NCBI RefSeq assembly: GCF_015354245.1
Contig: NZ_JADKYZ010000004.1
Location: forward strand, 62,001 to 126,000
Reading direction: 5' to 3'
Origin: Diaphorobacter caeni
GTDB taxonomy: Bacteria; Pseudomonadota; Gammaproteobacteria; Burkholderiales; Burkholderiaceae_C
DNA length: 64,000 nucleotides
Shown here: piece after piece, positions 52,064 to 61,130 of the stretch
Numbering within the stretch: the first letter of the stretch is position 1
Layout of the letters: every line of letters starts with the position of its first letter
Notes under the pieces: model-generated
The model's database searches: none
What the model was told of the DNA's origin: nothing
What the model saw: only the letters and a program-made list of their open reading frames with translations
Position numbers and translations under genes: made by a program

Positions 52064-53244
52064 AGCATGTCCTCCGTCATTTCACCCAGTGCGGGCACCC
52101 GGCTTTCCGCTTCGCCGCTGCGCAGCGGCGAACAGTGGAACTGGAACGGCGCATACAGCAGATCCACCTCGCGCCCGCCCGACAGCTGCGTCGAGGCGAA
52201 CAGTCCGCGCGCACGTTCATGATCGCCCTGCACCACGTCTTGCGGCGTGCGGTATTTCGCGGCCGGCACGCCCAGCTCCTGCGCGCGGCGCACGATGTCA
52301 TCCACCGCGTGCCGCGCCATCCATTCGCGGATGTGGCCGTTGATTTCATCGCCCCGGCGGCTGCGCTCGAGCGGATCGTTCAACGCCACATCCATGGCCC
52401 ACGCAGGGCTGCCGAGCAACTGGACGAGACCGCGCCACTGGCGGTCTTCCAGCGTGAGCAGTTCCATGTAGCCGTCCAGCGTCTTGAACACTCCGCCATA
52501 GCGAAAGCGGCGGCTGGTGCGGTGCTCCAGCGAGCCATCGCCCAGCCGCTGCAAGGCGAACGCGCCCACGGCAAGCACCGCGTCCTGCACCGACACGTCG
52601 ACGAACTGCCCGCCCACAGCCGGTGCAGCCCACCACGCGGCGAGCGCATTCATCGCCGCCATGCAGCCGCCCTGATAACTGCCGAAGTGGCCGTAGATCT
52701 TGAGCGGCGGGCGGTCCGGAAACAGCTCGTTGGCCAACCCGTTGGGAAGCAGAAACCCCTCGCCCCCCGCATGCAGCAGATTGATCTCCTGCGCGCTCCA
52801 GTGCGCCTTGTCGCCAGCCGCGCCAAACGGCAGCACACTCACATGCACCAGATGCGGAAAGACCGTCGCGATGCTTTCCGGGTCAAGCCCCAGCGCCGCG
52901 CGCTGCGCCACGGACGTGTCGTCGATGAGGATGTGCGCGTCGCCCAGCACCTGCAGCAGCATGCCGCGCGCCGCGTCGTCCTCCAGATTGCAGATCAGGC
53001 TGCGCTTGCCGAGCGACAGATAGGCGAACAGCGCGCTCTCGCCGGTGTCTTCGAACAGCGGCGGAGCCCGGCGCAGTTCGGAGCCCTGTGAAGGTTCCAG
53101 CATCACCACTTCCGCGCCCATCGCCGCCAGCAGCCTGCCCGCATAGGCGGCGGCAACGGAGCGTGAACGCTCGATGACCCGGCAGCCCGCGAGGGGCAGT
53201 TCCGCCAGTCCCCCCTGGGGCGATGACACGGATTCGGCTTGCAT
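52060..53244 (-). CDS. CaiB/BaiF (class III) CoA-transferase
   Basis: 394-residue class III CoA-transferase, paralogous to the downstream gene. It reads LAGCRVIERSRSVAAAYAGRLLAAMGAEVVMLEP at the start, and the catalytic Asp is in GGQFVDVSVQDAV. It has a strong ribosome-binding site (AAGGAGG, 7 nt before the ATG at 53244). The two adjacent, differing copies suggest either a heterodimeric CoA-transferase or two activities in one pathway. Confidence 0.9.
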   Translation of the reverse strand: MQAESVSSPQGGLAELPLAGCRVIERSRSVAAAYAGRLLAAMGAEVVMLEPSQGSELRRAPPLFEDTGESALFAYLSLGKRSLICNLEDDAARGMLLQVLGDAHILIDDTSVAQRAALGLDPESIATVFPHLVHVSVLPFGAAGDKAHWSAQEINLLHAGGEGFLLPNGLANELFPDRPPLKIYGHFGSYQGGCMAAMNALAAWWAAPAVGGQFVDVSVQDAVLAVGAFALQRLGDGSLEHRTSRRFRYGGVFKTLDGYMELLTLEDRQWRGLVQLLGSPAWAMDVALNDPLERSRRGDEINGHIREWMARHAVDDIVRRAQELGVPAAKYRTPQDVVQGDHERARGLFASTQLSGGREVDLLYAPFQFHCSPLRSGEAESRVPALGEMTEDML

Positions 53245-53297
53245 GTGAACCTCCTTCCAGCTTCTGTCCAATCGTCGTTGCGCAACCCGCTCCGCGC

Positions 53298-54527
53298 TCA
53301 GCGCACCACCGGCAGTTCGAGGTCGATGGCCGAGCCGTCCAGGAACGCGGGCAGCTTCACGTCACGCGATGGCAGGGCCACCGTGGCGATGCCGGGAGTG
53401 GTCAGCTCGCCGCGCTGGTTCACCGCCTGGATCTCGATGTCCACGAGTCCGGTCTTGTCCTTCACGTACTTGCGCACCACCTTGCCCTTGCAGAACGTGG
53501 TGTCACCGACGATGTTGAAGCGGCGCATCTCGCTGCGCACGCGCTTGAGCACGCCCGCATCGCCCATCCAGTTGGTGACCAGCGTGCACATCCACGACGA
53601 GCGCTGCGGGCCGTAGTCATAGGTGCCGGGCACGCCGACTTCCTTGGCCACCGATTCGCGGTGGTGGCCGATGCCGGTGTACTCCACGCCGCCGCCCGCC
53701 TCGGGATTACGGAAGAAGTGACCCGGATGCTTCACCGCCGCCTGCAGCACCACGCCATGCGTGTGTCCGCGGCCGCAGCCGACCAGAAAGCCCATGGTGT
53801 CCATCAGCGACAGCGGGCCGCGTGCGATCGTCGGCAGCTCTTCGCCCACCTCGACCTCTTCCCAGTAGCGCACATTGGCCCCGCGGATGTTCTTGGGCTC
53901 GTCCAAGATCATCTCGTCGATGCGGTCGCGCTCCTCATCGGTGTACTCGTGCTGCACGATCTCCTTGTACTTGCCCGCATCGCGCGCCGCCTTGCGCTCG
54001 TGACGCGTGCAGGTGCCCAAGCCACGCGCCACCAGCTCGCTGCGCTGGTTGTAGTACGAAGCCTCCACGTACTGCAGCACCAGACGGCCCGAGAACTGGC
54101 TCTCCTTTTCTTCGACGCCGACCACGCGCTCGATGGCGGTGATGCGGTCACCCGGCTTGATGTTGCGGAACAGTTCCCAGTCATTGCCAGCGTAGAAGCC
54201 GTGAACGCCCGGCAGACCCCAGCGCGTGCGACCCAGCCAGCCGAAGGCCATCGGGAACATCGGGTGCCCCACGACGCTTCCGTAGCGCGTGCTCGCGCCG
54301 TAGCCCACATCGCGGTACAGCGGATTCAGATCGCCGATGCCGTTGCACCAGTTGCGCAGCGTGTCGGCCGTGGCGTCCTGCAGGTAGGGGCCTTCCGGGC
54401 GCAGGTGCAGGCCGATCATGGCGCGCGCGGCGGCCACGGCCTCGTCGGTGATGCGGCCTTCGGCGGGGCGGTTGCCCACGTCGGCCTGGGCGGCTGCGGC
54501 TTGGGATTCGAGGGTTGCGGTGTTCAT
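53298..54527 (-). CDS. Double hot-dog (FAS1-like/MaoC) dehydratase
   Basis: 409-residue protein with two hot-dog units. The N-terminal unit has WCNGIGDLNPLYRDVGYG and SVVGHPMFPMAFGWLG, with the DxNPLY active-site-like stretch. The C-terminal unit holds GFLVGCGRGHTHG. Such proteins hydrate enoyl-CoA-type thioesters. In this cluster it would act after CoA activation by the neighbouring transferases. AAGGAG precedes the ATG at 54527. Confidence 0.85.
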   Translation of the reverse strand: MNTATLESQAAAAQADVGNRPAEGRITDEAVAAARAMIGLHLRPEGPYLQDATADTLRNWCNGIGDLNPLYRDVGYGASTRYGSVVGHPMFPMAFGWLGRTRWGLPGVHGFYAGNDWELFRNIKPGDRITAIERVVGVEEKESQFSGRLVLQYVEASYYNQRSELVARGLGTCTRHERKAARDAGKYKEIVQHEYTDEERDRIDEMILDEPKNIRGANVRYWEEVEVGEELPTIARGPLSLMDTMGFLVGCGRGHTHGVVLQAAVKHPGHFFRNPEAGGGVEYTGIGHHRESVAKEVGVPGTYDYGPQRSSWMCTLVTNWMGDAGVLKRVRSEMRRFNIVGDTTFCKGKVVRKYVKDKTGLVDIEIQAVNQRGELTTPGIATVALPSRDVKLPAFLDGSAIDLELPVVR

Positions 54528-54628
54528 GGAAAATCTCCTTGGGTTGATATTCAATGCAGAATGCATTCTTTTTGGAAAGATGTCAATCCAGCAATTCGCT
54601 GATTCGACGTTTGGTGGTGGCTCCGGGC

Positions 54629-55621
54629 TCAGTCCACCTTGATGTTGGCGGAGGTGATCACATCACCCCATTTCTGACGCTCCTGCTTCACGAAATCACG
54701 CAACTGCGCGGGATTCATGGTGAGCGGCTCCACACCGATGTCCATCATGCGCTTGCGCGTTTCGGGCTGTGCGAGGACCTTGGCGACGTGATCGCTCATT
54801 TTCTGGATGACCGGCGCAGGTGTGCCTTTTGGCGCAAACAATGCATCCCATGCCACCACATCGAAGCCGGAAACACCCTGATCGGCGACCGATTGCACAC
54901 CTGGCAGCATCTCGCTGGCGTTGCGCGAGGTGATGCCGATGGCCTTGAGCTTGCCGCTGGCGATGTGCGCGCGCGATGCGGTCACCGTGTCGATCACGAG
55001 CGGAATCTGCCCGCCGATGGTGTCAGTGAGCGCCTGCCCGGACGATTTGTATTTCACGCCGAACAGCGGCGCGTCGGCCATCTTCACGAACTGCGCGAAC
55101 ACCACATTGGCGGTGGTGCTGGGCAGCCCCACGTTCAGCGTCTGCGGCTTGGCCTTGGCCTGGGCGATGAGCTTGCCCACGCCGTTGGCCGGTAGGTCCG
55201 TCACGGACGTGCTGATCACCATGGGCAGGAGGCCGATCATCGCCACCGATTCGAAATCCGTGCCCGCCTGGTAGCCCGGGTTGGAGTACAGGAACTCGTT
55301 GGCCGCGTTCGTCGCGTTGGTGCCGAGCAGAAAGGTGTAGCCATCCGGCGCGGACTTGGCGGCCGCCGCCGTGCCGATGTTGCCACCCGCGCCCGCCTTG
55401 TTCTCCACGATCACTGGCTGACCGAGCGATGCCGACAGCTCCTGCCCGAGAAGGCGCATGAGCACGTCCGCGCCCTGCCCCGCCGCATACGGAACGATCA
55501 CGCGGATCGGTTTGTCGGGCCAGCCCGGCTGCGCGCCGGCGGACTGCCACTGCAGCGCGCAGGCCGCCGTCAGGGAACACAGCAACAGGGCTCTGCGCCG
55601 TTGTTGAAATACGGGTTTCAT
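54629..55621 (-). CDS. Bug/TctC-family periplasmic solute receptor
   Basis: 330-residue TTT receptor. The signal peptide ends QWQSAGAQ; the ligand loop is VPYAAGQGADVLMR, deviating from the usual PxGGxxD. GYTFLLGTNATNAANE, VKYKSSGQALTDTIGGQ and the closing ITSANIKVD match the family. It is a second uptake receptor inside a locus that also has a full Liv-type ABC importer, so the array may take up two related compounds. AAGGAG precedes the ATG at 55621. The SMP-30-like gene upstream overlaps this start by 4 bp (ATGA). Confidence 0.93.
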   Translation of the reverse strand: MKPVFQQRRRALLLCSLTAACALQWQSAGAQPGWPDKPIRVIVPYAAGQGADVLMRLLGQELSASLGQPVIVENKAGAGGNIGTAAAAKSAPDGYTFLLGTNATNAANEFLYSNPGYQAGTDFESVAMIGLLPMVISTSVTDLPANGVGKLIAQAKAKPQTLNVGLPSTTANVVFAQFVKMADAPLFGVKYKSSGQALTDTIGGQIPLVIDTVTASRAHIASGKLKAIGITSRNASEMLPGVQSVADQGVSGFDVVAWDALFAPKGTPAPVIQKMSDHVAKVLAQPETRKRMMDIGVEPLTMNPAQLRDFVKQERQKWGDVITSANIKVD

Positions 55622-56610
55622 GTGCTCTTCTCCTTGGTCAAACAACTGGGAAATCCATTCATCGCACGATCAGAATCCAACCGACATGCCGCGAGCGGCA
55701 GTCCCGCGCGCGGCCATTCGGCTGCGAACAGCTGCCCGTAGCCGGACAGCGTGATGAACGCCGTGCGGTGCTCCGGTCCGCCGAAGCAGATGTTGGTGCA
55801 GTAGCCTTCGGGCGCCGTATGGAACTCGAGCAGCTCACCCGCCGGCGAGAACACGCTGATACCGCCGCGCACCAGCGTGGCCACGCAGACGTTGCCGCCC
55901 TGCTCCACCGCAAGCGAATCAAAGCGCTGGTACCCCGGCAGGCCGTGCACCAGCCGTCCGCCGTTCGGCGAGGGCCAGGGCTCGAGCGCGAGTTCCCCCG
56001 CACCGACGATGGGGTAGGACCAGAGACGGCTCGATTCAGTCTCCGACACATAGAGCGTTTTCCCGTCCGGCGACAGGCCCACGCCATTGGGCGTGAGCAG
56101 ATGCTTTGCCGCACGACGGATCAGGCTGCCGTCACTGCGCGCGTAGTACAGCGCGCCGCGCATGATGCGGTCGTCGAATGTCTTGCCGAAATCGGTGAAC
56201 CAGAAGCCGCCCTGCCTGTCGAACACGATGTCGTTCGGGCCATGCAATGGCACGCCATCGCATTCGCTGTAGAGCACCTGCACGGCGCCGGTCTGCAGAT
56301 TCACGCGCTGGATGCAACCGCCCCGGTAATCCGCCGCCGCGCCGGTGGGCCGCGTGAAGCCATCGTCCGTGCGCCAGCTGAAGCCGCCGTTGTTGCACAC
56401 GTAGACATGGCCCTCGGGCCCGAGCGCCGCGCCGTTCGGACCTCCGCCGAGTTCGGCCACCACCTGCTTGCGACCATCGGCATGCACCTTCACGAGACGC
56501 GCGCCCTGAATCTCGGCCACCAGCACGCTGCCGTCGGGCAGAGCGATGGGGCCTTCGGGAAACAGCAGGCCATCGGCGATCACGCGGCCTTTCAACGGGA
56601 GAGTCTGCAT
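55618..56610 (-). CDS. SMP-30/gluconolactonase/LRE-like protein
   Basis: 330-residue six-bladed beta-propeller of the SMP-30 family. FPEGPIALPDGSVLVAEIQGAR is the opening metal-site strand, and VPLHGPNDIVFDRQGGFWFTDFG and LTPNGVGLSPDGKTLYVSETES follow, with the usual Glu, Asn and Asp metal ligands. These enzymes hydrolyse lactones. In this locus it may open a lactone intermediate or a side product. AAGGAG lies upstream of the ATG at 56610, and its stop overlaps the Bug start. Confidence 0.9.
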   Translation of the reverse strand: MQTLPLKGRVIADGLLFPEGPIALPDGSVLVAEIQGARLVKVHADGRKQVVAELGGGPNGAALGPEGHVYVCNNGGFSWRTDDGFTRPTGAAADYRGGCIQRVNLQTGAVQVLYSECDGVPLHGPNDIVFDRQGGFWFTDFGKTFDDRIMRGALYYARSDGSLIRRAAKHLLTPNGVGLSPDGKTLYVSETESSRLWSYPIVGAGELALEPWPSPNGGRLVHGLPGYQRFDSLAVEQGGNVCVATLVRGGISVFSPAGELLEFHTAPEGYCTNICFGGPEHRTAFITLSGYGQLFAAEWPRAGLPLAACRLDSDRAMNGFPSCLTKEKST

Positions 56611-56632
56611 CGCGTGGGCTCCTTGTGACTGT

Positions 56633-57394
56633 TCAGGCGTGCGCAGCGGCTTCCTGCCGCGCGCCGAGGTACGCATCAATCGCGCGCTGGCGACCTTCGC
56701 GGCTGCGCAGCTCCTGCGCATCGAGCGTGCCGACGATGTGCCCGTGCCGCATTACCCACGCCCGCGTGGCCAGCTTGGCGGCAGCGTGAAAGCTCTGCTC
56801 GACCAGCAGAGCGGACAGGTTCTGCTCCTTCTGAATCGCGCCCAACCGTTCATAGACCCGCGCCACAAGCAGCGGCGCCAGTCCCAGCGATGGCTCGTCG
56901 AGCAGCAGCAGCTTGGGGCCCGACATCAGGCCGCGACCAATCGCCAGCATCTGCTGCTCGCCGCCGCTCAGCAGGCCCGCAGGCGCATTGATGCGGTTGG
57001 CGATCTCGGGGAAAAATTCGAGCACCATCTGCTGGCGCCGCACGCGCGTGGGCTTGTCCACGAAGTAGCCACCGAGCGTGAGGTTCTCCTCCACCGTCAG
57101 ATCGGTCACGATGGCGCGGCCCTCCGGCACATAGACGATGCCCGCATGAAAGCGCTGCGCCACCGACATCGCGGAGATGTCGCGGCCTTCGAAGATCACC
57201 CGGCCCTGCGCGGCTTCGAGCCCCGCAATCGCGCGCAGCGTGCTCGACTTGCCCGCGCCGTTCGCGCCCAGCAGGCCCGCCACGCTGCCCTGCTCCATGG
57301 CCAGCGACACGCCGTGCACCACCGGCCCCGCGCCGTAGCTCACGCTGAGCCCGTCGAGCTCCAGAATCGCCTTGACCGCTTGCGCCTCACTCAT
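56633..57394 (-). CDS. livF: Branched-chain amino-acid-type ABC transporter ATP-binding protein (LivF)
   Basis: 253-residue ATPase of the LivF type. Walker A is GANGAGKSS, the signature LSGGEQQ, Walker B LLLLDEPSLGLAP, and the end VLEF...EQSFHAAAK is LivF-like. It powers the importer formed with the LivH, LivM and LivG proteins encoded upstream. Its start overlaps the LivG stop by 8 bp. GGGAGA precedes the ATG at 57394. Confidence 0.93.
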   Translation of the reverse strand: MSEAQAVKAILELDGLSVSYGAGPVVHGVSLAMEQGSVAGLLGANGAGKSSTLRAIAGLEAAQGRVIFEGRDISAMSVAQRFHAGIVYVPEGRAIVTDLTVEENLTLGGYFVDKPTRVRRQQMVLEFFPEIANRINAPAGLLSGGEQQMLAIGRGLMSGPKLLLLDEPSLGLAPLLVARVYERLGAIQKEQNLSALLVEQSFHAAAKLATRAWVMRHGHIVGTLDAQELRSREGRQRAIDAYLGARQEAAAHA

Positions 57395-58187
57395 CTTCGT
57401 CTCCCAGATAGACGCGCACGACCTCGGGATTCACCTGGATCTGCGCGGGCGTTCCCGAGGCCAGCAGCCTGCCGCCGTTGAGCACGTGGATGCGGTCGCA
57501 CACCTCCATGATCAAGTCCATGTCGTGCTCCACCACCAGCAGCACGAGATCGGGCGAGCGCAGCTTGAGCAGCACGTTCGACAGATCGCGCGTCTCCACC
57601 GAATTGAGGCCGGCCGCCGGTTCATCCAGCAGCAGCACGCGCGGCTGCCCGGCAATCGCGCGGGCGATCTCCACCAGCCGCAGCACGCCCGGTGGCAGTT
57701 GCGCGGGATACTCGTCGGCCACCTCCGCCACGCCCAGACGCGTGAGCGCACCCAGCGCCCGTTCGCGATTCGCGGCGCGCTCGGCATTGCCCTGCGGCAG
57801 CGCGAGAAACGCGCTCAACCAGCCCGCGTGCGACTGGCGATCCAGACCGATCATCACGTTCTCGGCGACGGTGAGTTCGGGGCACAACGCCACGTGCTGA
57901 AAGCTGCGCGAAAAGCCCAGCGCCGCGCGACCCGTGGGCGGAATGCGCTCGATGTGCTGCAGGCCAAGGCAGATGCTGCCCTCCTGCGGCGAGTACAGGC
58001 CCGTGAGGCAATTGAAAAAGCTGGTCTTACCCGCGCCGTTCGGCCCGATCAGGCCGGTGATCTCACCGGGTTGAACGGACAGGTCGATGTCCTGCAGCAC
58101 GCGGTTGCCGCCGAAAGAAAGCGACAGATGGTTCACCGTGAGCGGCGCCGCAGGCGTGAGCGTGGAGGTGGTCGTCGTCGTCATCAT
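57387..58187 (-). CDS. livG: Branched-chain amino-acid-type ABC transporter ATP-binding protein (LivG)
   Basis: 266-residue ATPase of the LivG type. Walker A is GPNGAGKTS, Walker B VLLLDEPAAGLN, and the H-loop is VEHDMDLIM. The ABC signature is odd: where LivG normally reads LSYGxQRxxEIARA, this protein reads LPPGVLRLVEIARA, so the Ser is replaced by Pro. LivF has a normal LSGGEQQ, so the dimer would have one standard and one degenerate site. The ATG at 58187 overlaps the LivM stop (ATGA) and is preceded by GGAGG. Confidence 0.93.
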   Translation of the reverse strand: MMTTTTTSTLTPAAPLTVNHLSLSFGGNRVLQDIDLSVQPGEITGLIGPNGAGKTSFFNCLTGLYSPQEGSICLGLQHIERIPPTGRAALGFSRSFQHVALCPELTVAENVMIGLDRQSHAGWLSAFLALPQGNAERAANRERALGALTRLGVAEVADEYPAQLPPGVLRLVEIARAIAGQPRVLLLDEPAAGLNSVETRDLSNVLLKLRSPDLVLLVVEHDMDLIMEVCDRIHVLNGGRLLASGTPAQIQVNPEVVRVYLGDEDE

Positions 58188-59200
58188 GCGGCACCTCCGC
58201 CGAGACGCTGGCGCCATGATTCGGGAATCACGTTCGCCCCGAGCACCACCAGCAACAGCGCGCCGCCATACAGAATCGGCACCCAGTCGCCCGCACCGGC
58301 CAGAAGCAGCGGCATCAGCGTGAGAAAAACGCCACCGATCAGACTGCCGAACATGCCCAGCGAATACAGGCTGACCACCGATCCGACGAGCAGGAAAATC
58401 GACGTCCACAGGGTGAAGCTGTTGGGCGACACGGTCGACGAGCTGAACGCCAGCAGCGCACCGCCGATGGCCGCGATGCCACCCGAGAGCGCCATGCACG
58501 ACAGCCGTGCCCAGCTGCGGCGCACGCCGAAGGATTCCGCCGCGGGAGCCGACGTGCGGATCAGCAGCAGCGCCAGCGCCTGACGCGAGCGGCGGAACTG
58601 CCGCAGCAGCAACGCCACGGCGACCAGGCCAGCAAGCGGCATGTAGTAGCGCTGCAGTTCGCGCGACAAGCCAGGCAGCGCATCACGCTTCACGTAGAGC
58701 CCTTCGTAGCCGCCCGTGATGCTGCTGAAATACAGCAGCAGCTCCGGCAGCGCGAGCGCCAGCGCCATGGTCGCGACGGCGAGATAGATGCCCGAGAGGT
58801 TGCGCGATGGGAACGCGAACGCGATGCCGAGCAGTGCTCCGGCGAACGCCGCGAACGGCAGCGCCGCAAGCACCGATACGCCGATGTACTTTTCCATCAA
58901 CGCGACCGTGTACGCCCCCGCCGCCACGAACACGCCGTGGCCGATGGACACCTCGCCGCCGTAGCGCACGAGCAGGCTCACCGAGAGAATCGCGATGGCA
59001 TTGGCAAAGCACAGGCCGAGCGTGAAGGTCCAGTACCCGCCCGCAAGCAACGGCAGCGCGATCAGGCCAAGCAGCACGGCCGCGCCGGCCATCGCACGCA
59101 GCGGCAGCGGCCGGCGCGCAAGAGGGTCTGCAGGACGTGGCGGCACCGCATCGGGCACGCGCTTCACGGCAGCGGAAGTCGTCATGGTGGCTTCAGACAC
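58184..59200 (-). CDS. livM: Branched-chain amino-acid-type ABC transporter permease (LivM)
   Basis: 338-residue permease with about nine hydrophobic helices after a polar N-terminus. SLLVRYGGEVSIGHGVFVAAGAYTVAL is the LivM-specific segment, and LVGSVVSLYSLGMFGSLIGGVF near the end is typical. I chose the GTG at 59200, which has GAGGAGG 5-6 nt upstream and overlaps the LivH stop by 8 bp; an ATG at 59185 is an alternative. Confidence 0.92.
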   Translation of the reverse strand: MSEATMTTSAAVKRVPDAVPPRPADPLARRPLPLRAMAGAAVLLGLIALPLLAGGYWTFTLGLCFANAIAILSVSLLVRYGGEVSIGHGVFVAAGAYTVALMEKYIGVSVLAALPFAAFAGALLGIAFAFPSRNLSGIYLAVATMALALALPELLLYFSSITGGYEGLYVKRDALPGLSRELQRYYMPLAGLVAVALLLRQFRRSRQALALLLIRTSAPAAESFGVRRSWARLSCMALSGGIAAIGGALLAFSSSTVSPNSFTLWTSIFLLVGSVVSLYSLGMFGSLIGGVFLTLMPLLLAGAGDWVPILYGGALLLVVLGANVIPESWRQRLGGGAA

Positions 59201-60071
59201 GCGCACCTCCTCGGCGGGCAAGCACGCCCTTGGGGAACACATTGAGCGTCAGCAGAATCACCGCAAGCAGATAGGTGTTGGTGAACTCCGCCGCGACATA
59301 GAACGACAGCAGGTTCATCAGCACGCCGATGAACACGCCGCCCACCACCGCACCGGGCAGGCTGCTGAAGCCGCCCACCACCGCCGCCGCAAAGGCCTGC
59401 AGCATGAACGATGACACGCTGGTCGAGGAAAGAAACGTGGTGGGCACGATCAGCAACGCCGCCACCAGCCCGAGCAGCCCCGCCACCACGAACGAAAACA
59501 GATGGATGCGACGCAGGCTGAGACCGCACACGCGGCTGGCGAACGGATTGGCCGACACGGCGCGAAACGCGATGCCCACGCGCGTGCGCTCGATCAGCAG
59601 ATACAGCAGACCCACCGACGCGGCCGTGACGAACACCACCGCAAGGTCGTAGGCCGAGATGCGCATGGAGCCGACCTGCGCGCTCCACTTGGGCAGCGGC
59701 AGATCGAGCGACACCACGTTCGATCCGAACACCAGCTGCGTGACGCCCTGCGCGATGAGACCGATTCCCAGCGTCGCGATCGTGCTGGTGAGATCGGACT
59801 TGAACACCAGCGGCGCGATGATGAAGTAGCTGATCGCCATCACCACCATCATGATCGCGAGCGTGAGCATCAGCGCCACGCCCCAGGCCATGTTGCCGAG
59901 AATCCCGGCGGTGAAGCCGAACACCAGAAACGCTGCCAGCCCCGCCAGGTTGCCGTGCGCGAAGTTCACGACGTTGGAGCTTTTGTAGATCAGCACGATG
60001 CCGATGGCGCCAAGGGCGTAGAGACACCCGCTGACCATGCCCGCCCAGATGAGTCCAAGGATATCGGCCAT
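59193..60071 (-). CDS. livH: Branched-chain amino-acid-type ABC transporter permease (LivH)
   Basis: 292-residue permease of the LivH type, with about eight transmembrane helices. It opens WAGMVSGCLYALGAIGIVLIYKSSNVVNFAHGNLA, the strongly conserved LivH segment, and has GTLTSTIATLGIGLI-like and AVVGGFSSLPGAVVGG motifs. It forms the membrane channel with LivM. It starts 3 bp after the stop of the beta-hydroxyacid dehydrogenase gene, so they share a transcript. Confidence 0.93.
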   Translation of the reverse strand: MADILGLIWAGMVSGCLYALGAIGIVLIYKSSNVVNFAHGNLAGLAAFLVFGFTAGILGNMAWGVALMLTLAIMMVVMAISYFIIAPLVFKSDLTSTIATLGIGLIAQGVTQLVFGSNVVSLDLPLPKWSAQVGSMRISAYDLAVVFVTAASVGLLYLLIERTRVGIAFRAVSANPFASRVCGLSLRRIHLFSFVVAGLLGLVAALLIVPTTFLSSTSVSSFMLQAFAAAVVGGFSSLPGAVVGGVFIGVLMNLLSFYVAAEFTNTYLLAVILLTLNVFPKGVLARRGGARV

Positions 60072-60074
60072 GGC

Positions 60075-61001
60075 TCAGGCCTTTGCGGTGGTGCCTGCCG
60101 CGCGGCCCTTGCCGTCGATGACCTCGATCACCGCCGGGTAGTAGCGCCCCGAAAATCCGCCCTGCGCCGTGGCCGTGTAGTAGCGCTGCGCGAGCTCGGT
60201 GACCTGCGCGTCGACGCCGGTCGAGTTCGCGAGTTCGAGCACATAGCCGATGTCCTTGAGCACGTATTCCGGCGAGAACGACTTGTCGGGAAACACGCGC
60301 GGCAGCATCGCCTTGCGGCCATGGTTGCGCAGCACGAAGCTGTCGCCCGAGCCCTTGGAGACGGCGTCGAGCAGCGTGCCGGGCTCCACGCCCGCACGCT
60401 CGCCAAGCACCATCATCTCGGCCAACGCAACGGTGTTCTCGAACACCAGCGCGTTGTTGATCAGCTTGACGACCTGCCCGCAGCCGACTTCGCCGCACAG
60501 TGTGACATCGGACGCCATGTAGCGCAGCAGCGGCTCGATGCGCGCATACAGCGCGGCGGACGCGCCGACCATGATGCTGAGTTCGCCGCGCTGCGCCGCC
60601 TCACGCGTTCTCGCCACCGGCGCATCGGCAAACGCCACACCCAGCGCGGCAAGCCGCTCGCCCACACTGCGCGCCGAGGCCACCGTGGTGGTGCTCAGGT
60701 CGACGATCACCTGCGGCTTGCGCGCGCCGCTCGTCAGACCGTTGGCGCCAAGGCATACCGCCTCGACCGCAGGCCCACCCGGCAGCGAAAGCAGCACCAC
60801 GTCGGCCTGCGCCGCCATCTCGGCCAGGCTCGCCACGCGCTGCGCCTTGGTCTCTTTCACCGCCTCGAAAGCGGCATCATTGCTGTCGAACGCCAGCACC
60901 GCGCCCGCATGTTTGAGCGCCACGTTGCGGCACATCGGCCCACCCATCACGCCGAGACCGACAAAGCCGATCACGGGCACTGCATTGCTGTTGGTTGTCA
61001 T
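60075..61001 (-). CDS. Beta-hydroxyacid dehydrogenase-like NAD(P)-dependent oxidoreductase
   Basis: 308-residue paralogue of the protein at 28364. The Rossmann motif GFVGLGVMGGPMCRNV and catalytic Lys in GQVVKLINNAL are present; the substrate loop reads DAPVARTREAAQRG instead of DAPVSGG, as in the other copy. It oxidises or reduces a 3-hydroxyacid-like compound. Adjacent to the importer genes and 129 bp behind the SDR gene, it is probably part of the pathway for the imported compound. GGAGA precedes the ATG. Confidence 0.9.
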   Translation of the reverse strand: MTTNSNAVPVIGFVGLGVMGGPMCRNVALKHAGAVLAFDSNDAAFEAVKETKAQRVASLAEMAAQADVVLLSLPGGPAVEAVCLGANGLTSGARKPQVIVDLSTTTVASARSVGERLAALGVAFADAPVARTREAAQRGELSIMVGASAALYARIEPLLRYMASDVTLCGEVGCGQVVKLINNALVFENTVALAEMMVLGERAGVEPGTLLDAVSKGSGDSFVLRNHGRKAMLPRVFPDKSFSPEYVLKDIGYVLELANSTGVDAQVTELAQRYYTATAQGGFSGRYYPAVIEVIDGKGRAAGTTAKA

Positions 61002-61130
61002 TTCGTGTCTCCAGAAATTCCGTCATCCGTCGCGCTCAACAAATCGCACGCCCTACGCAACTGGCGCGCCCCAGGCGAGAGCAACCGAGCAAGGGCCTTC
61101 CCGCCGCGAAGCGCCACAGGGGGATGTCCT

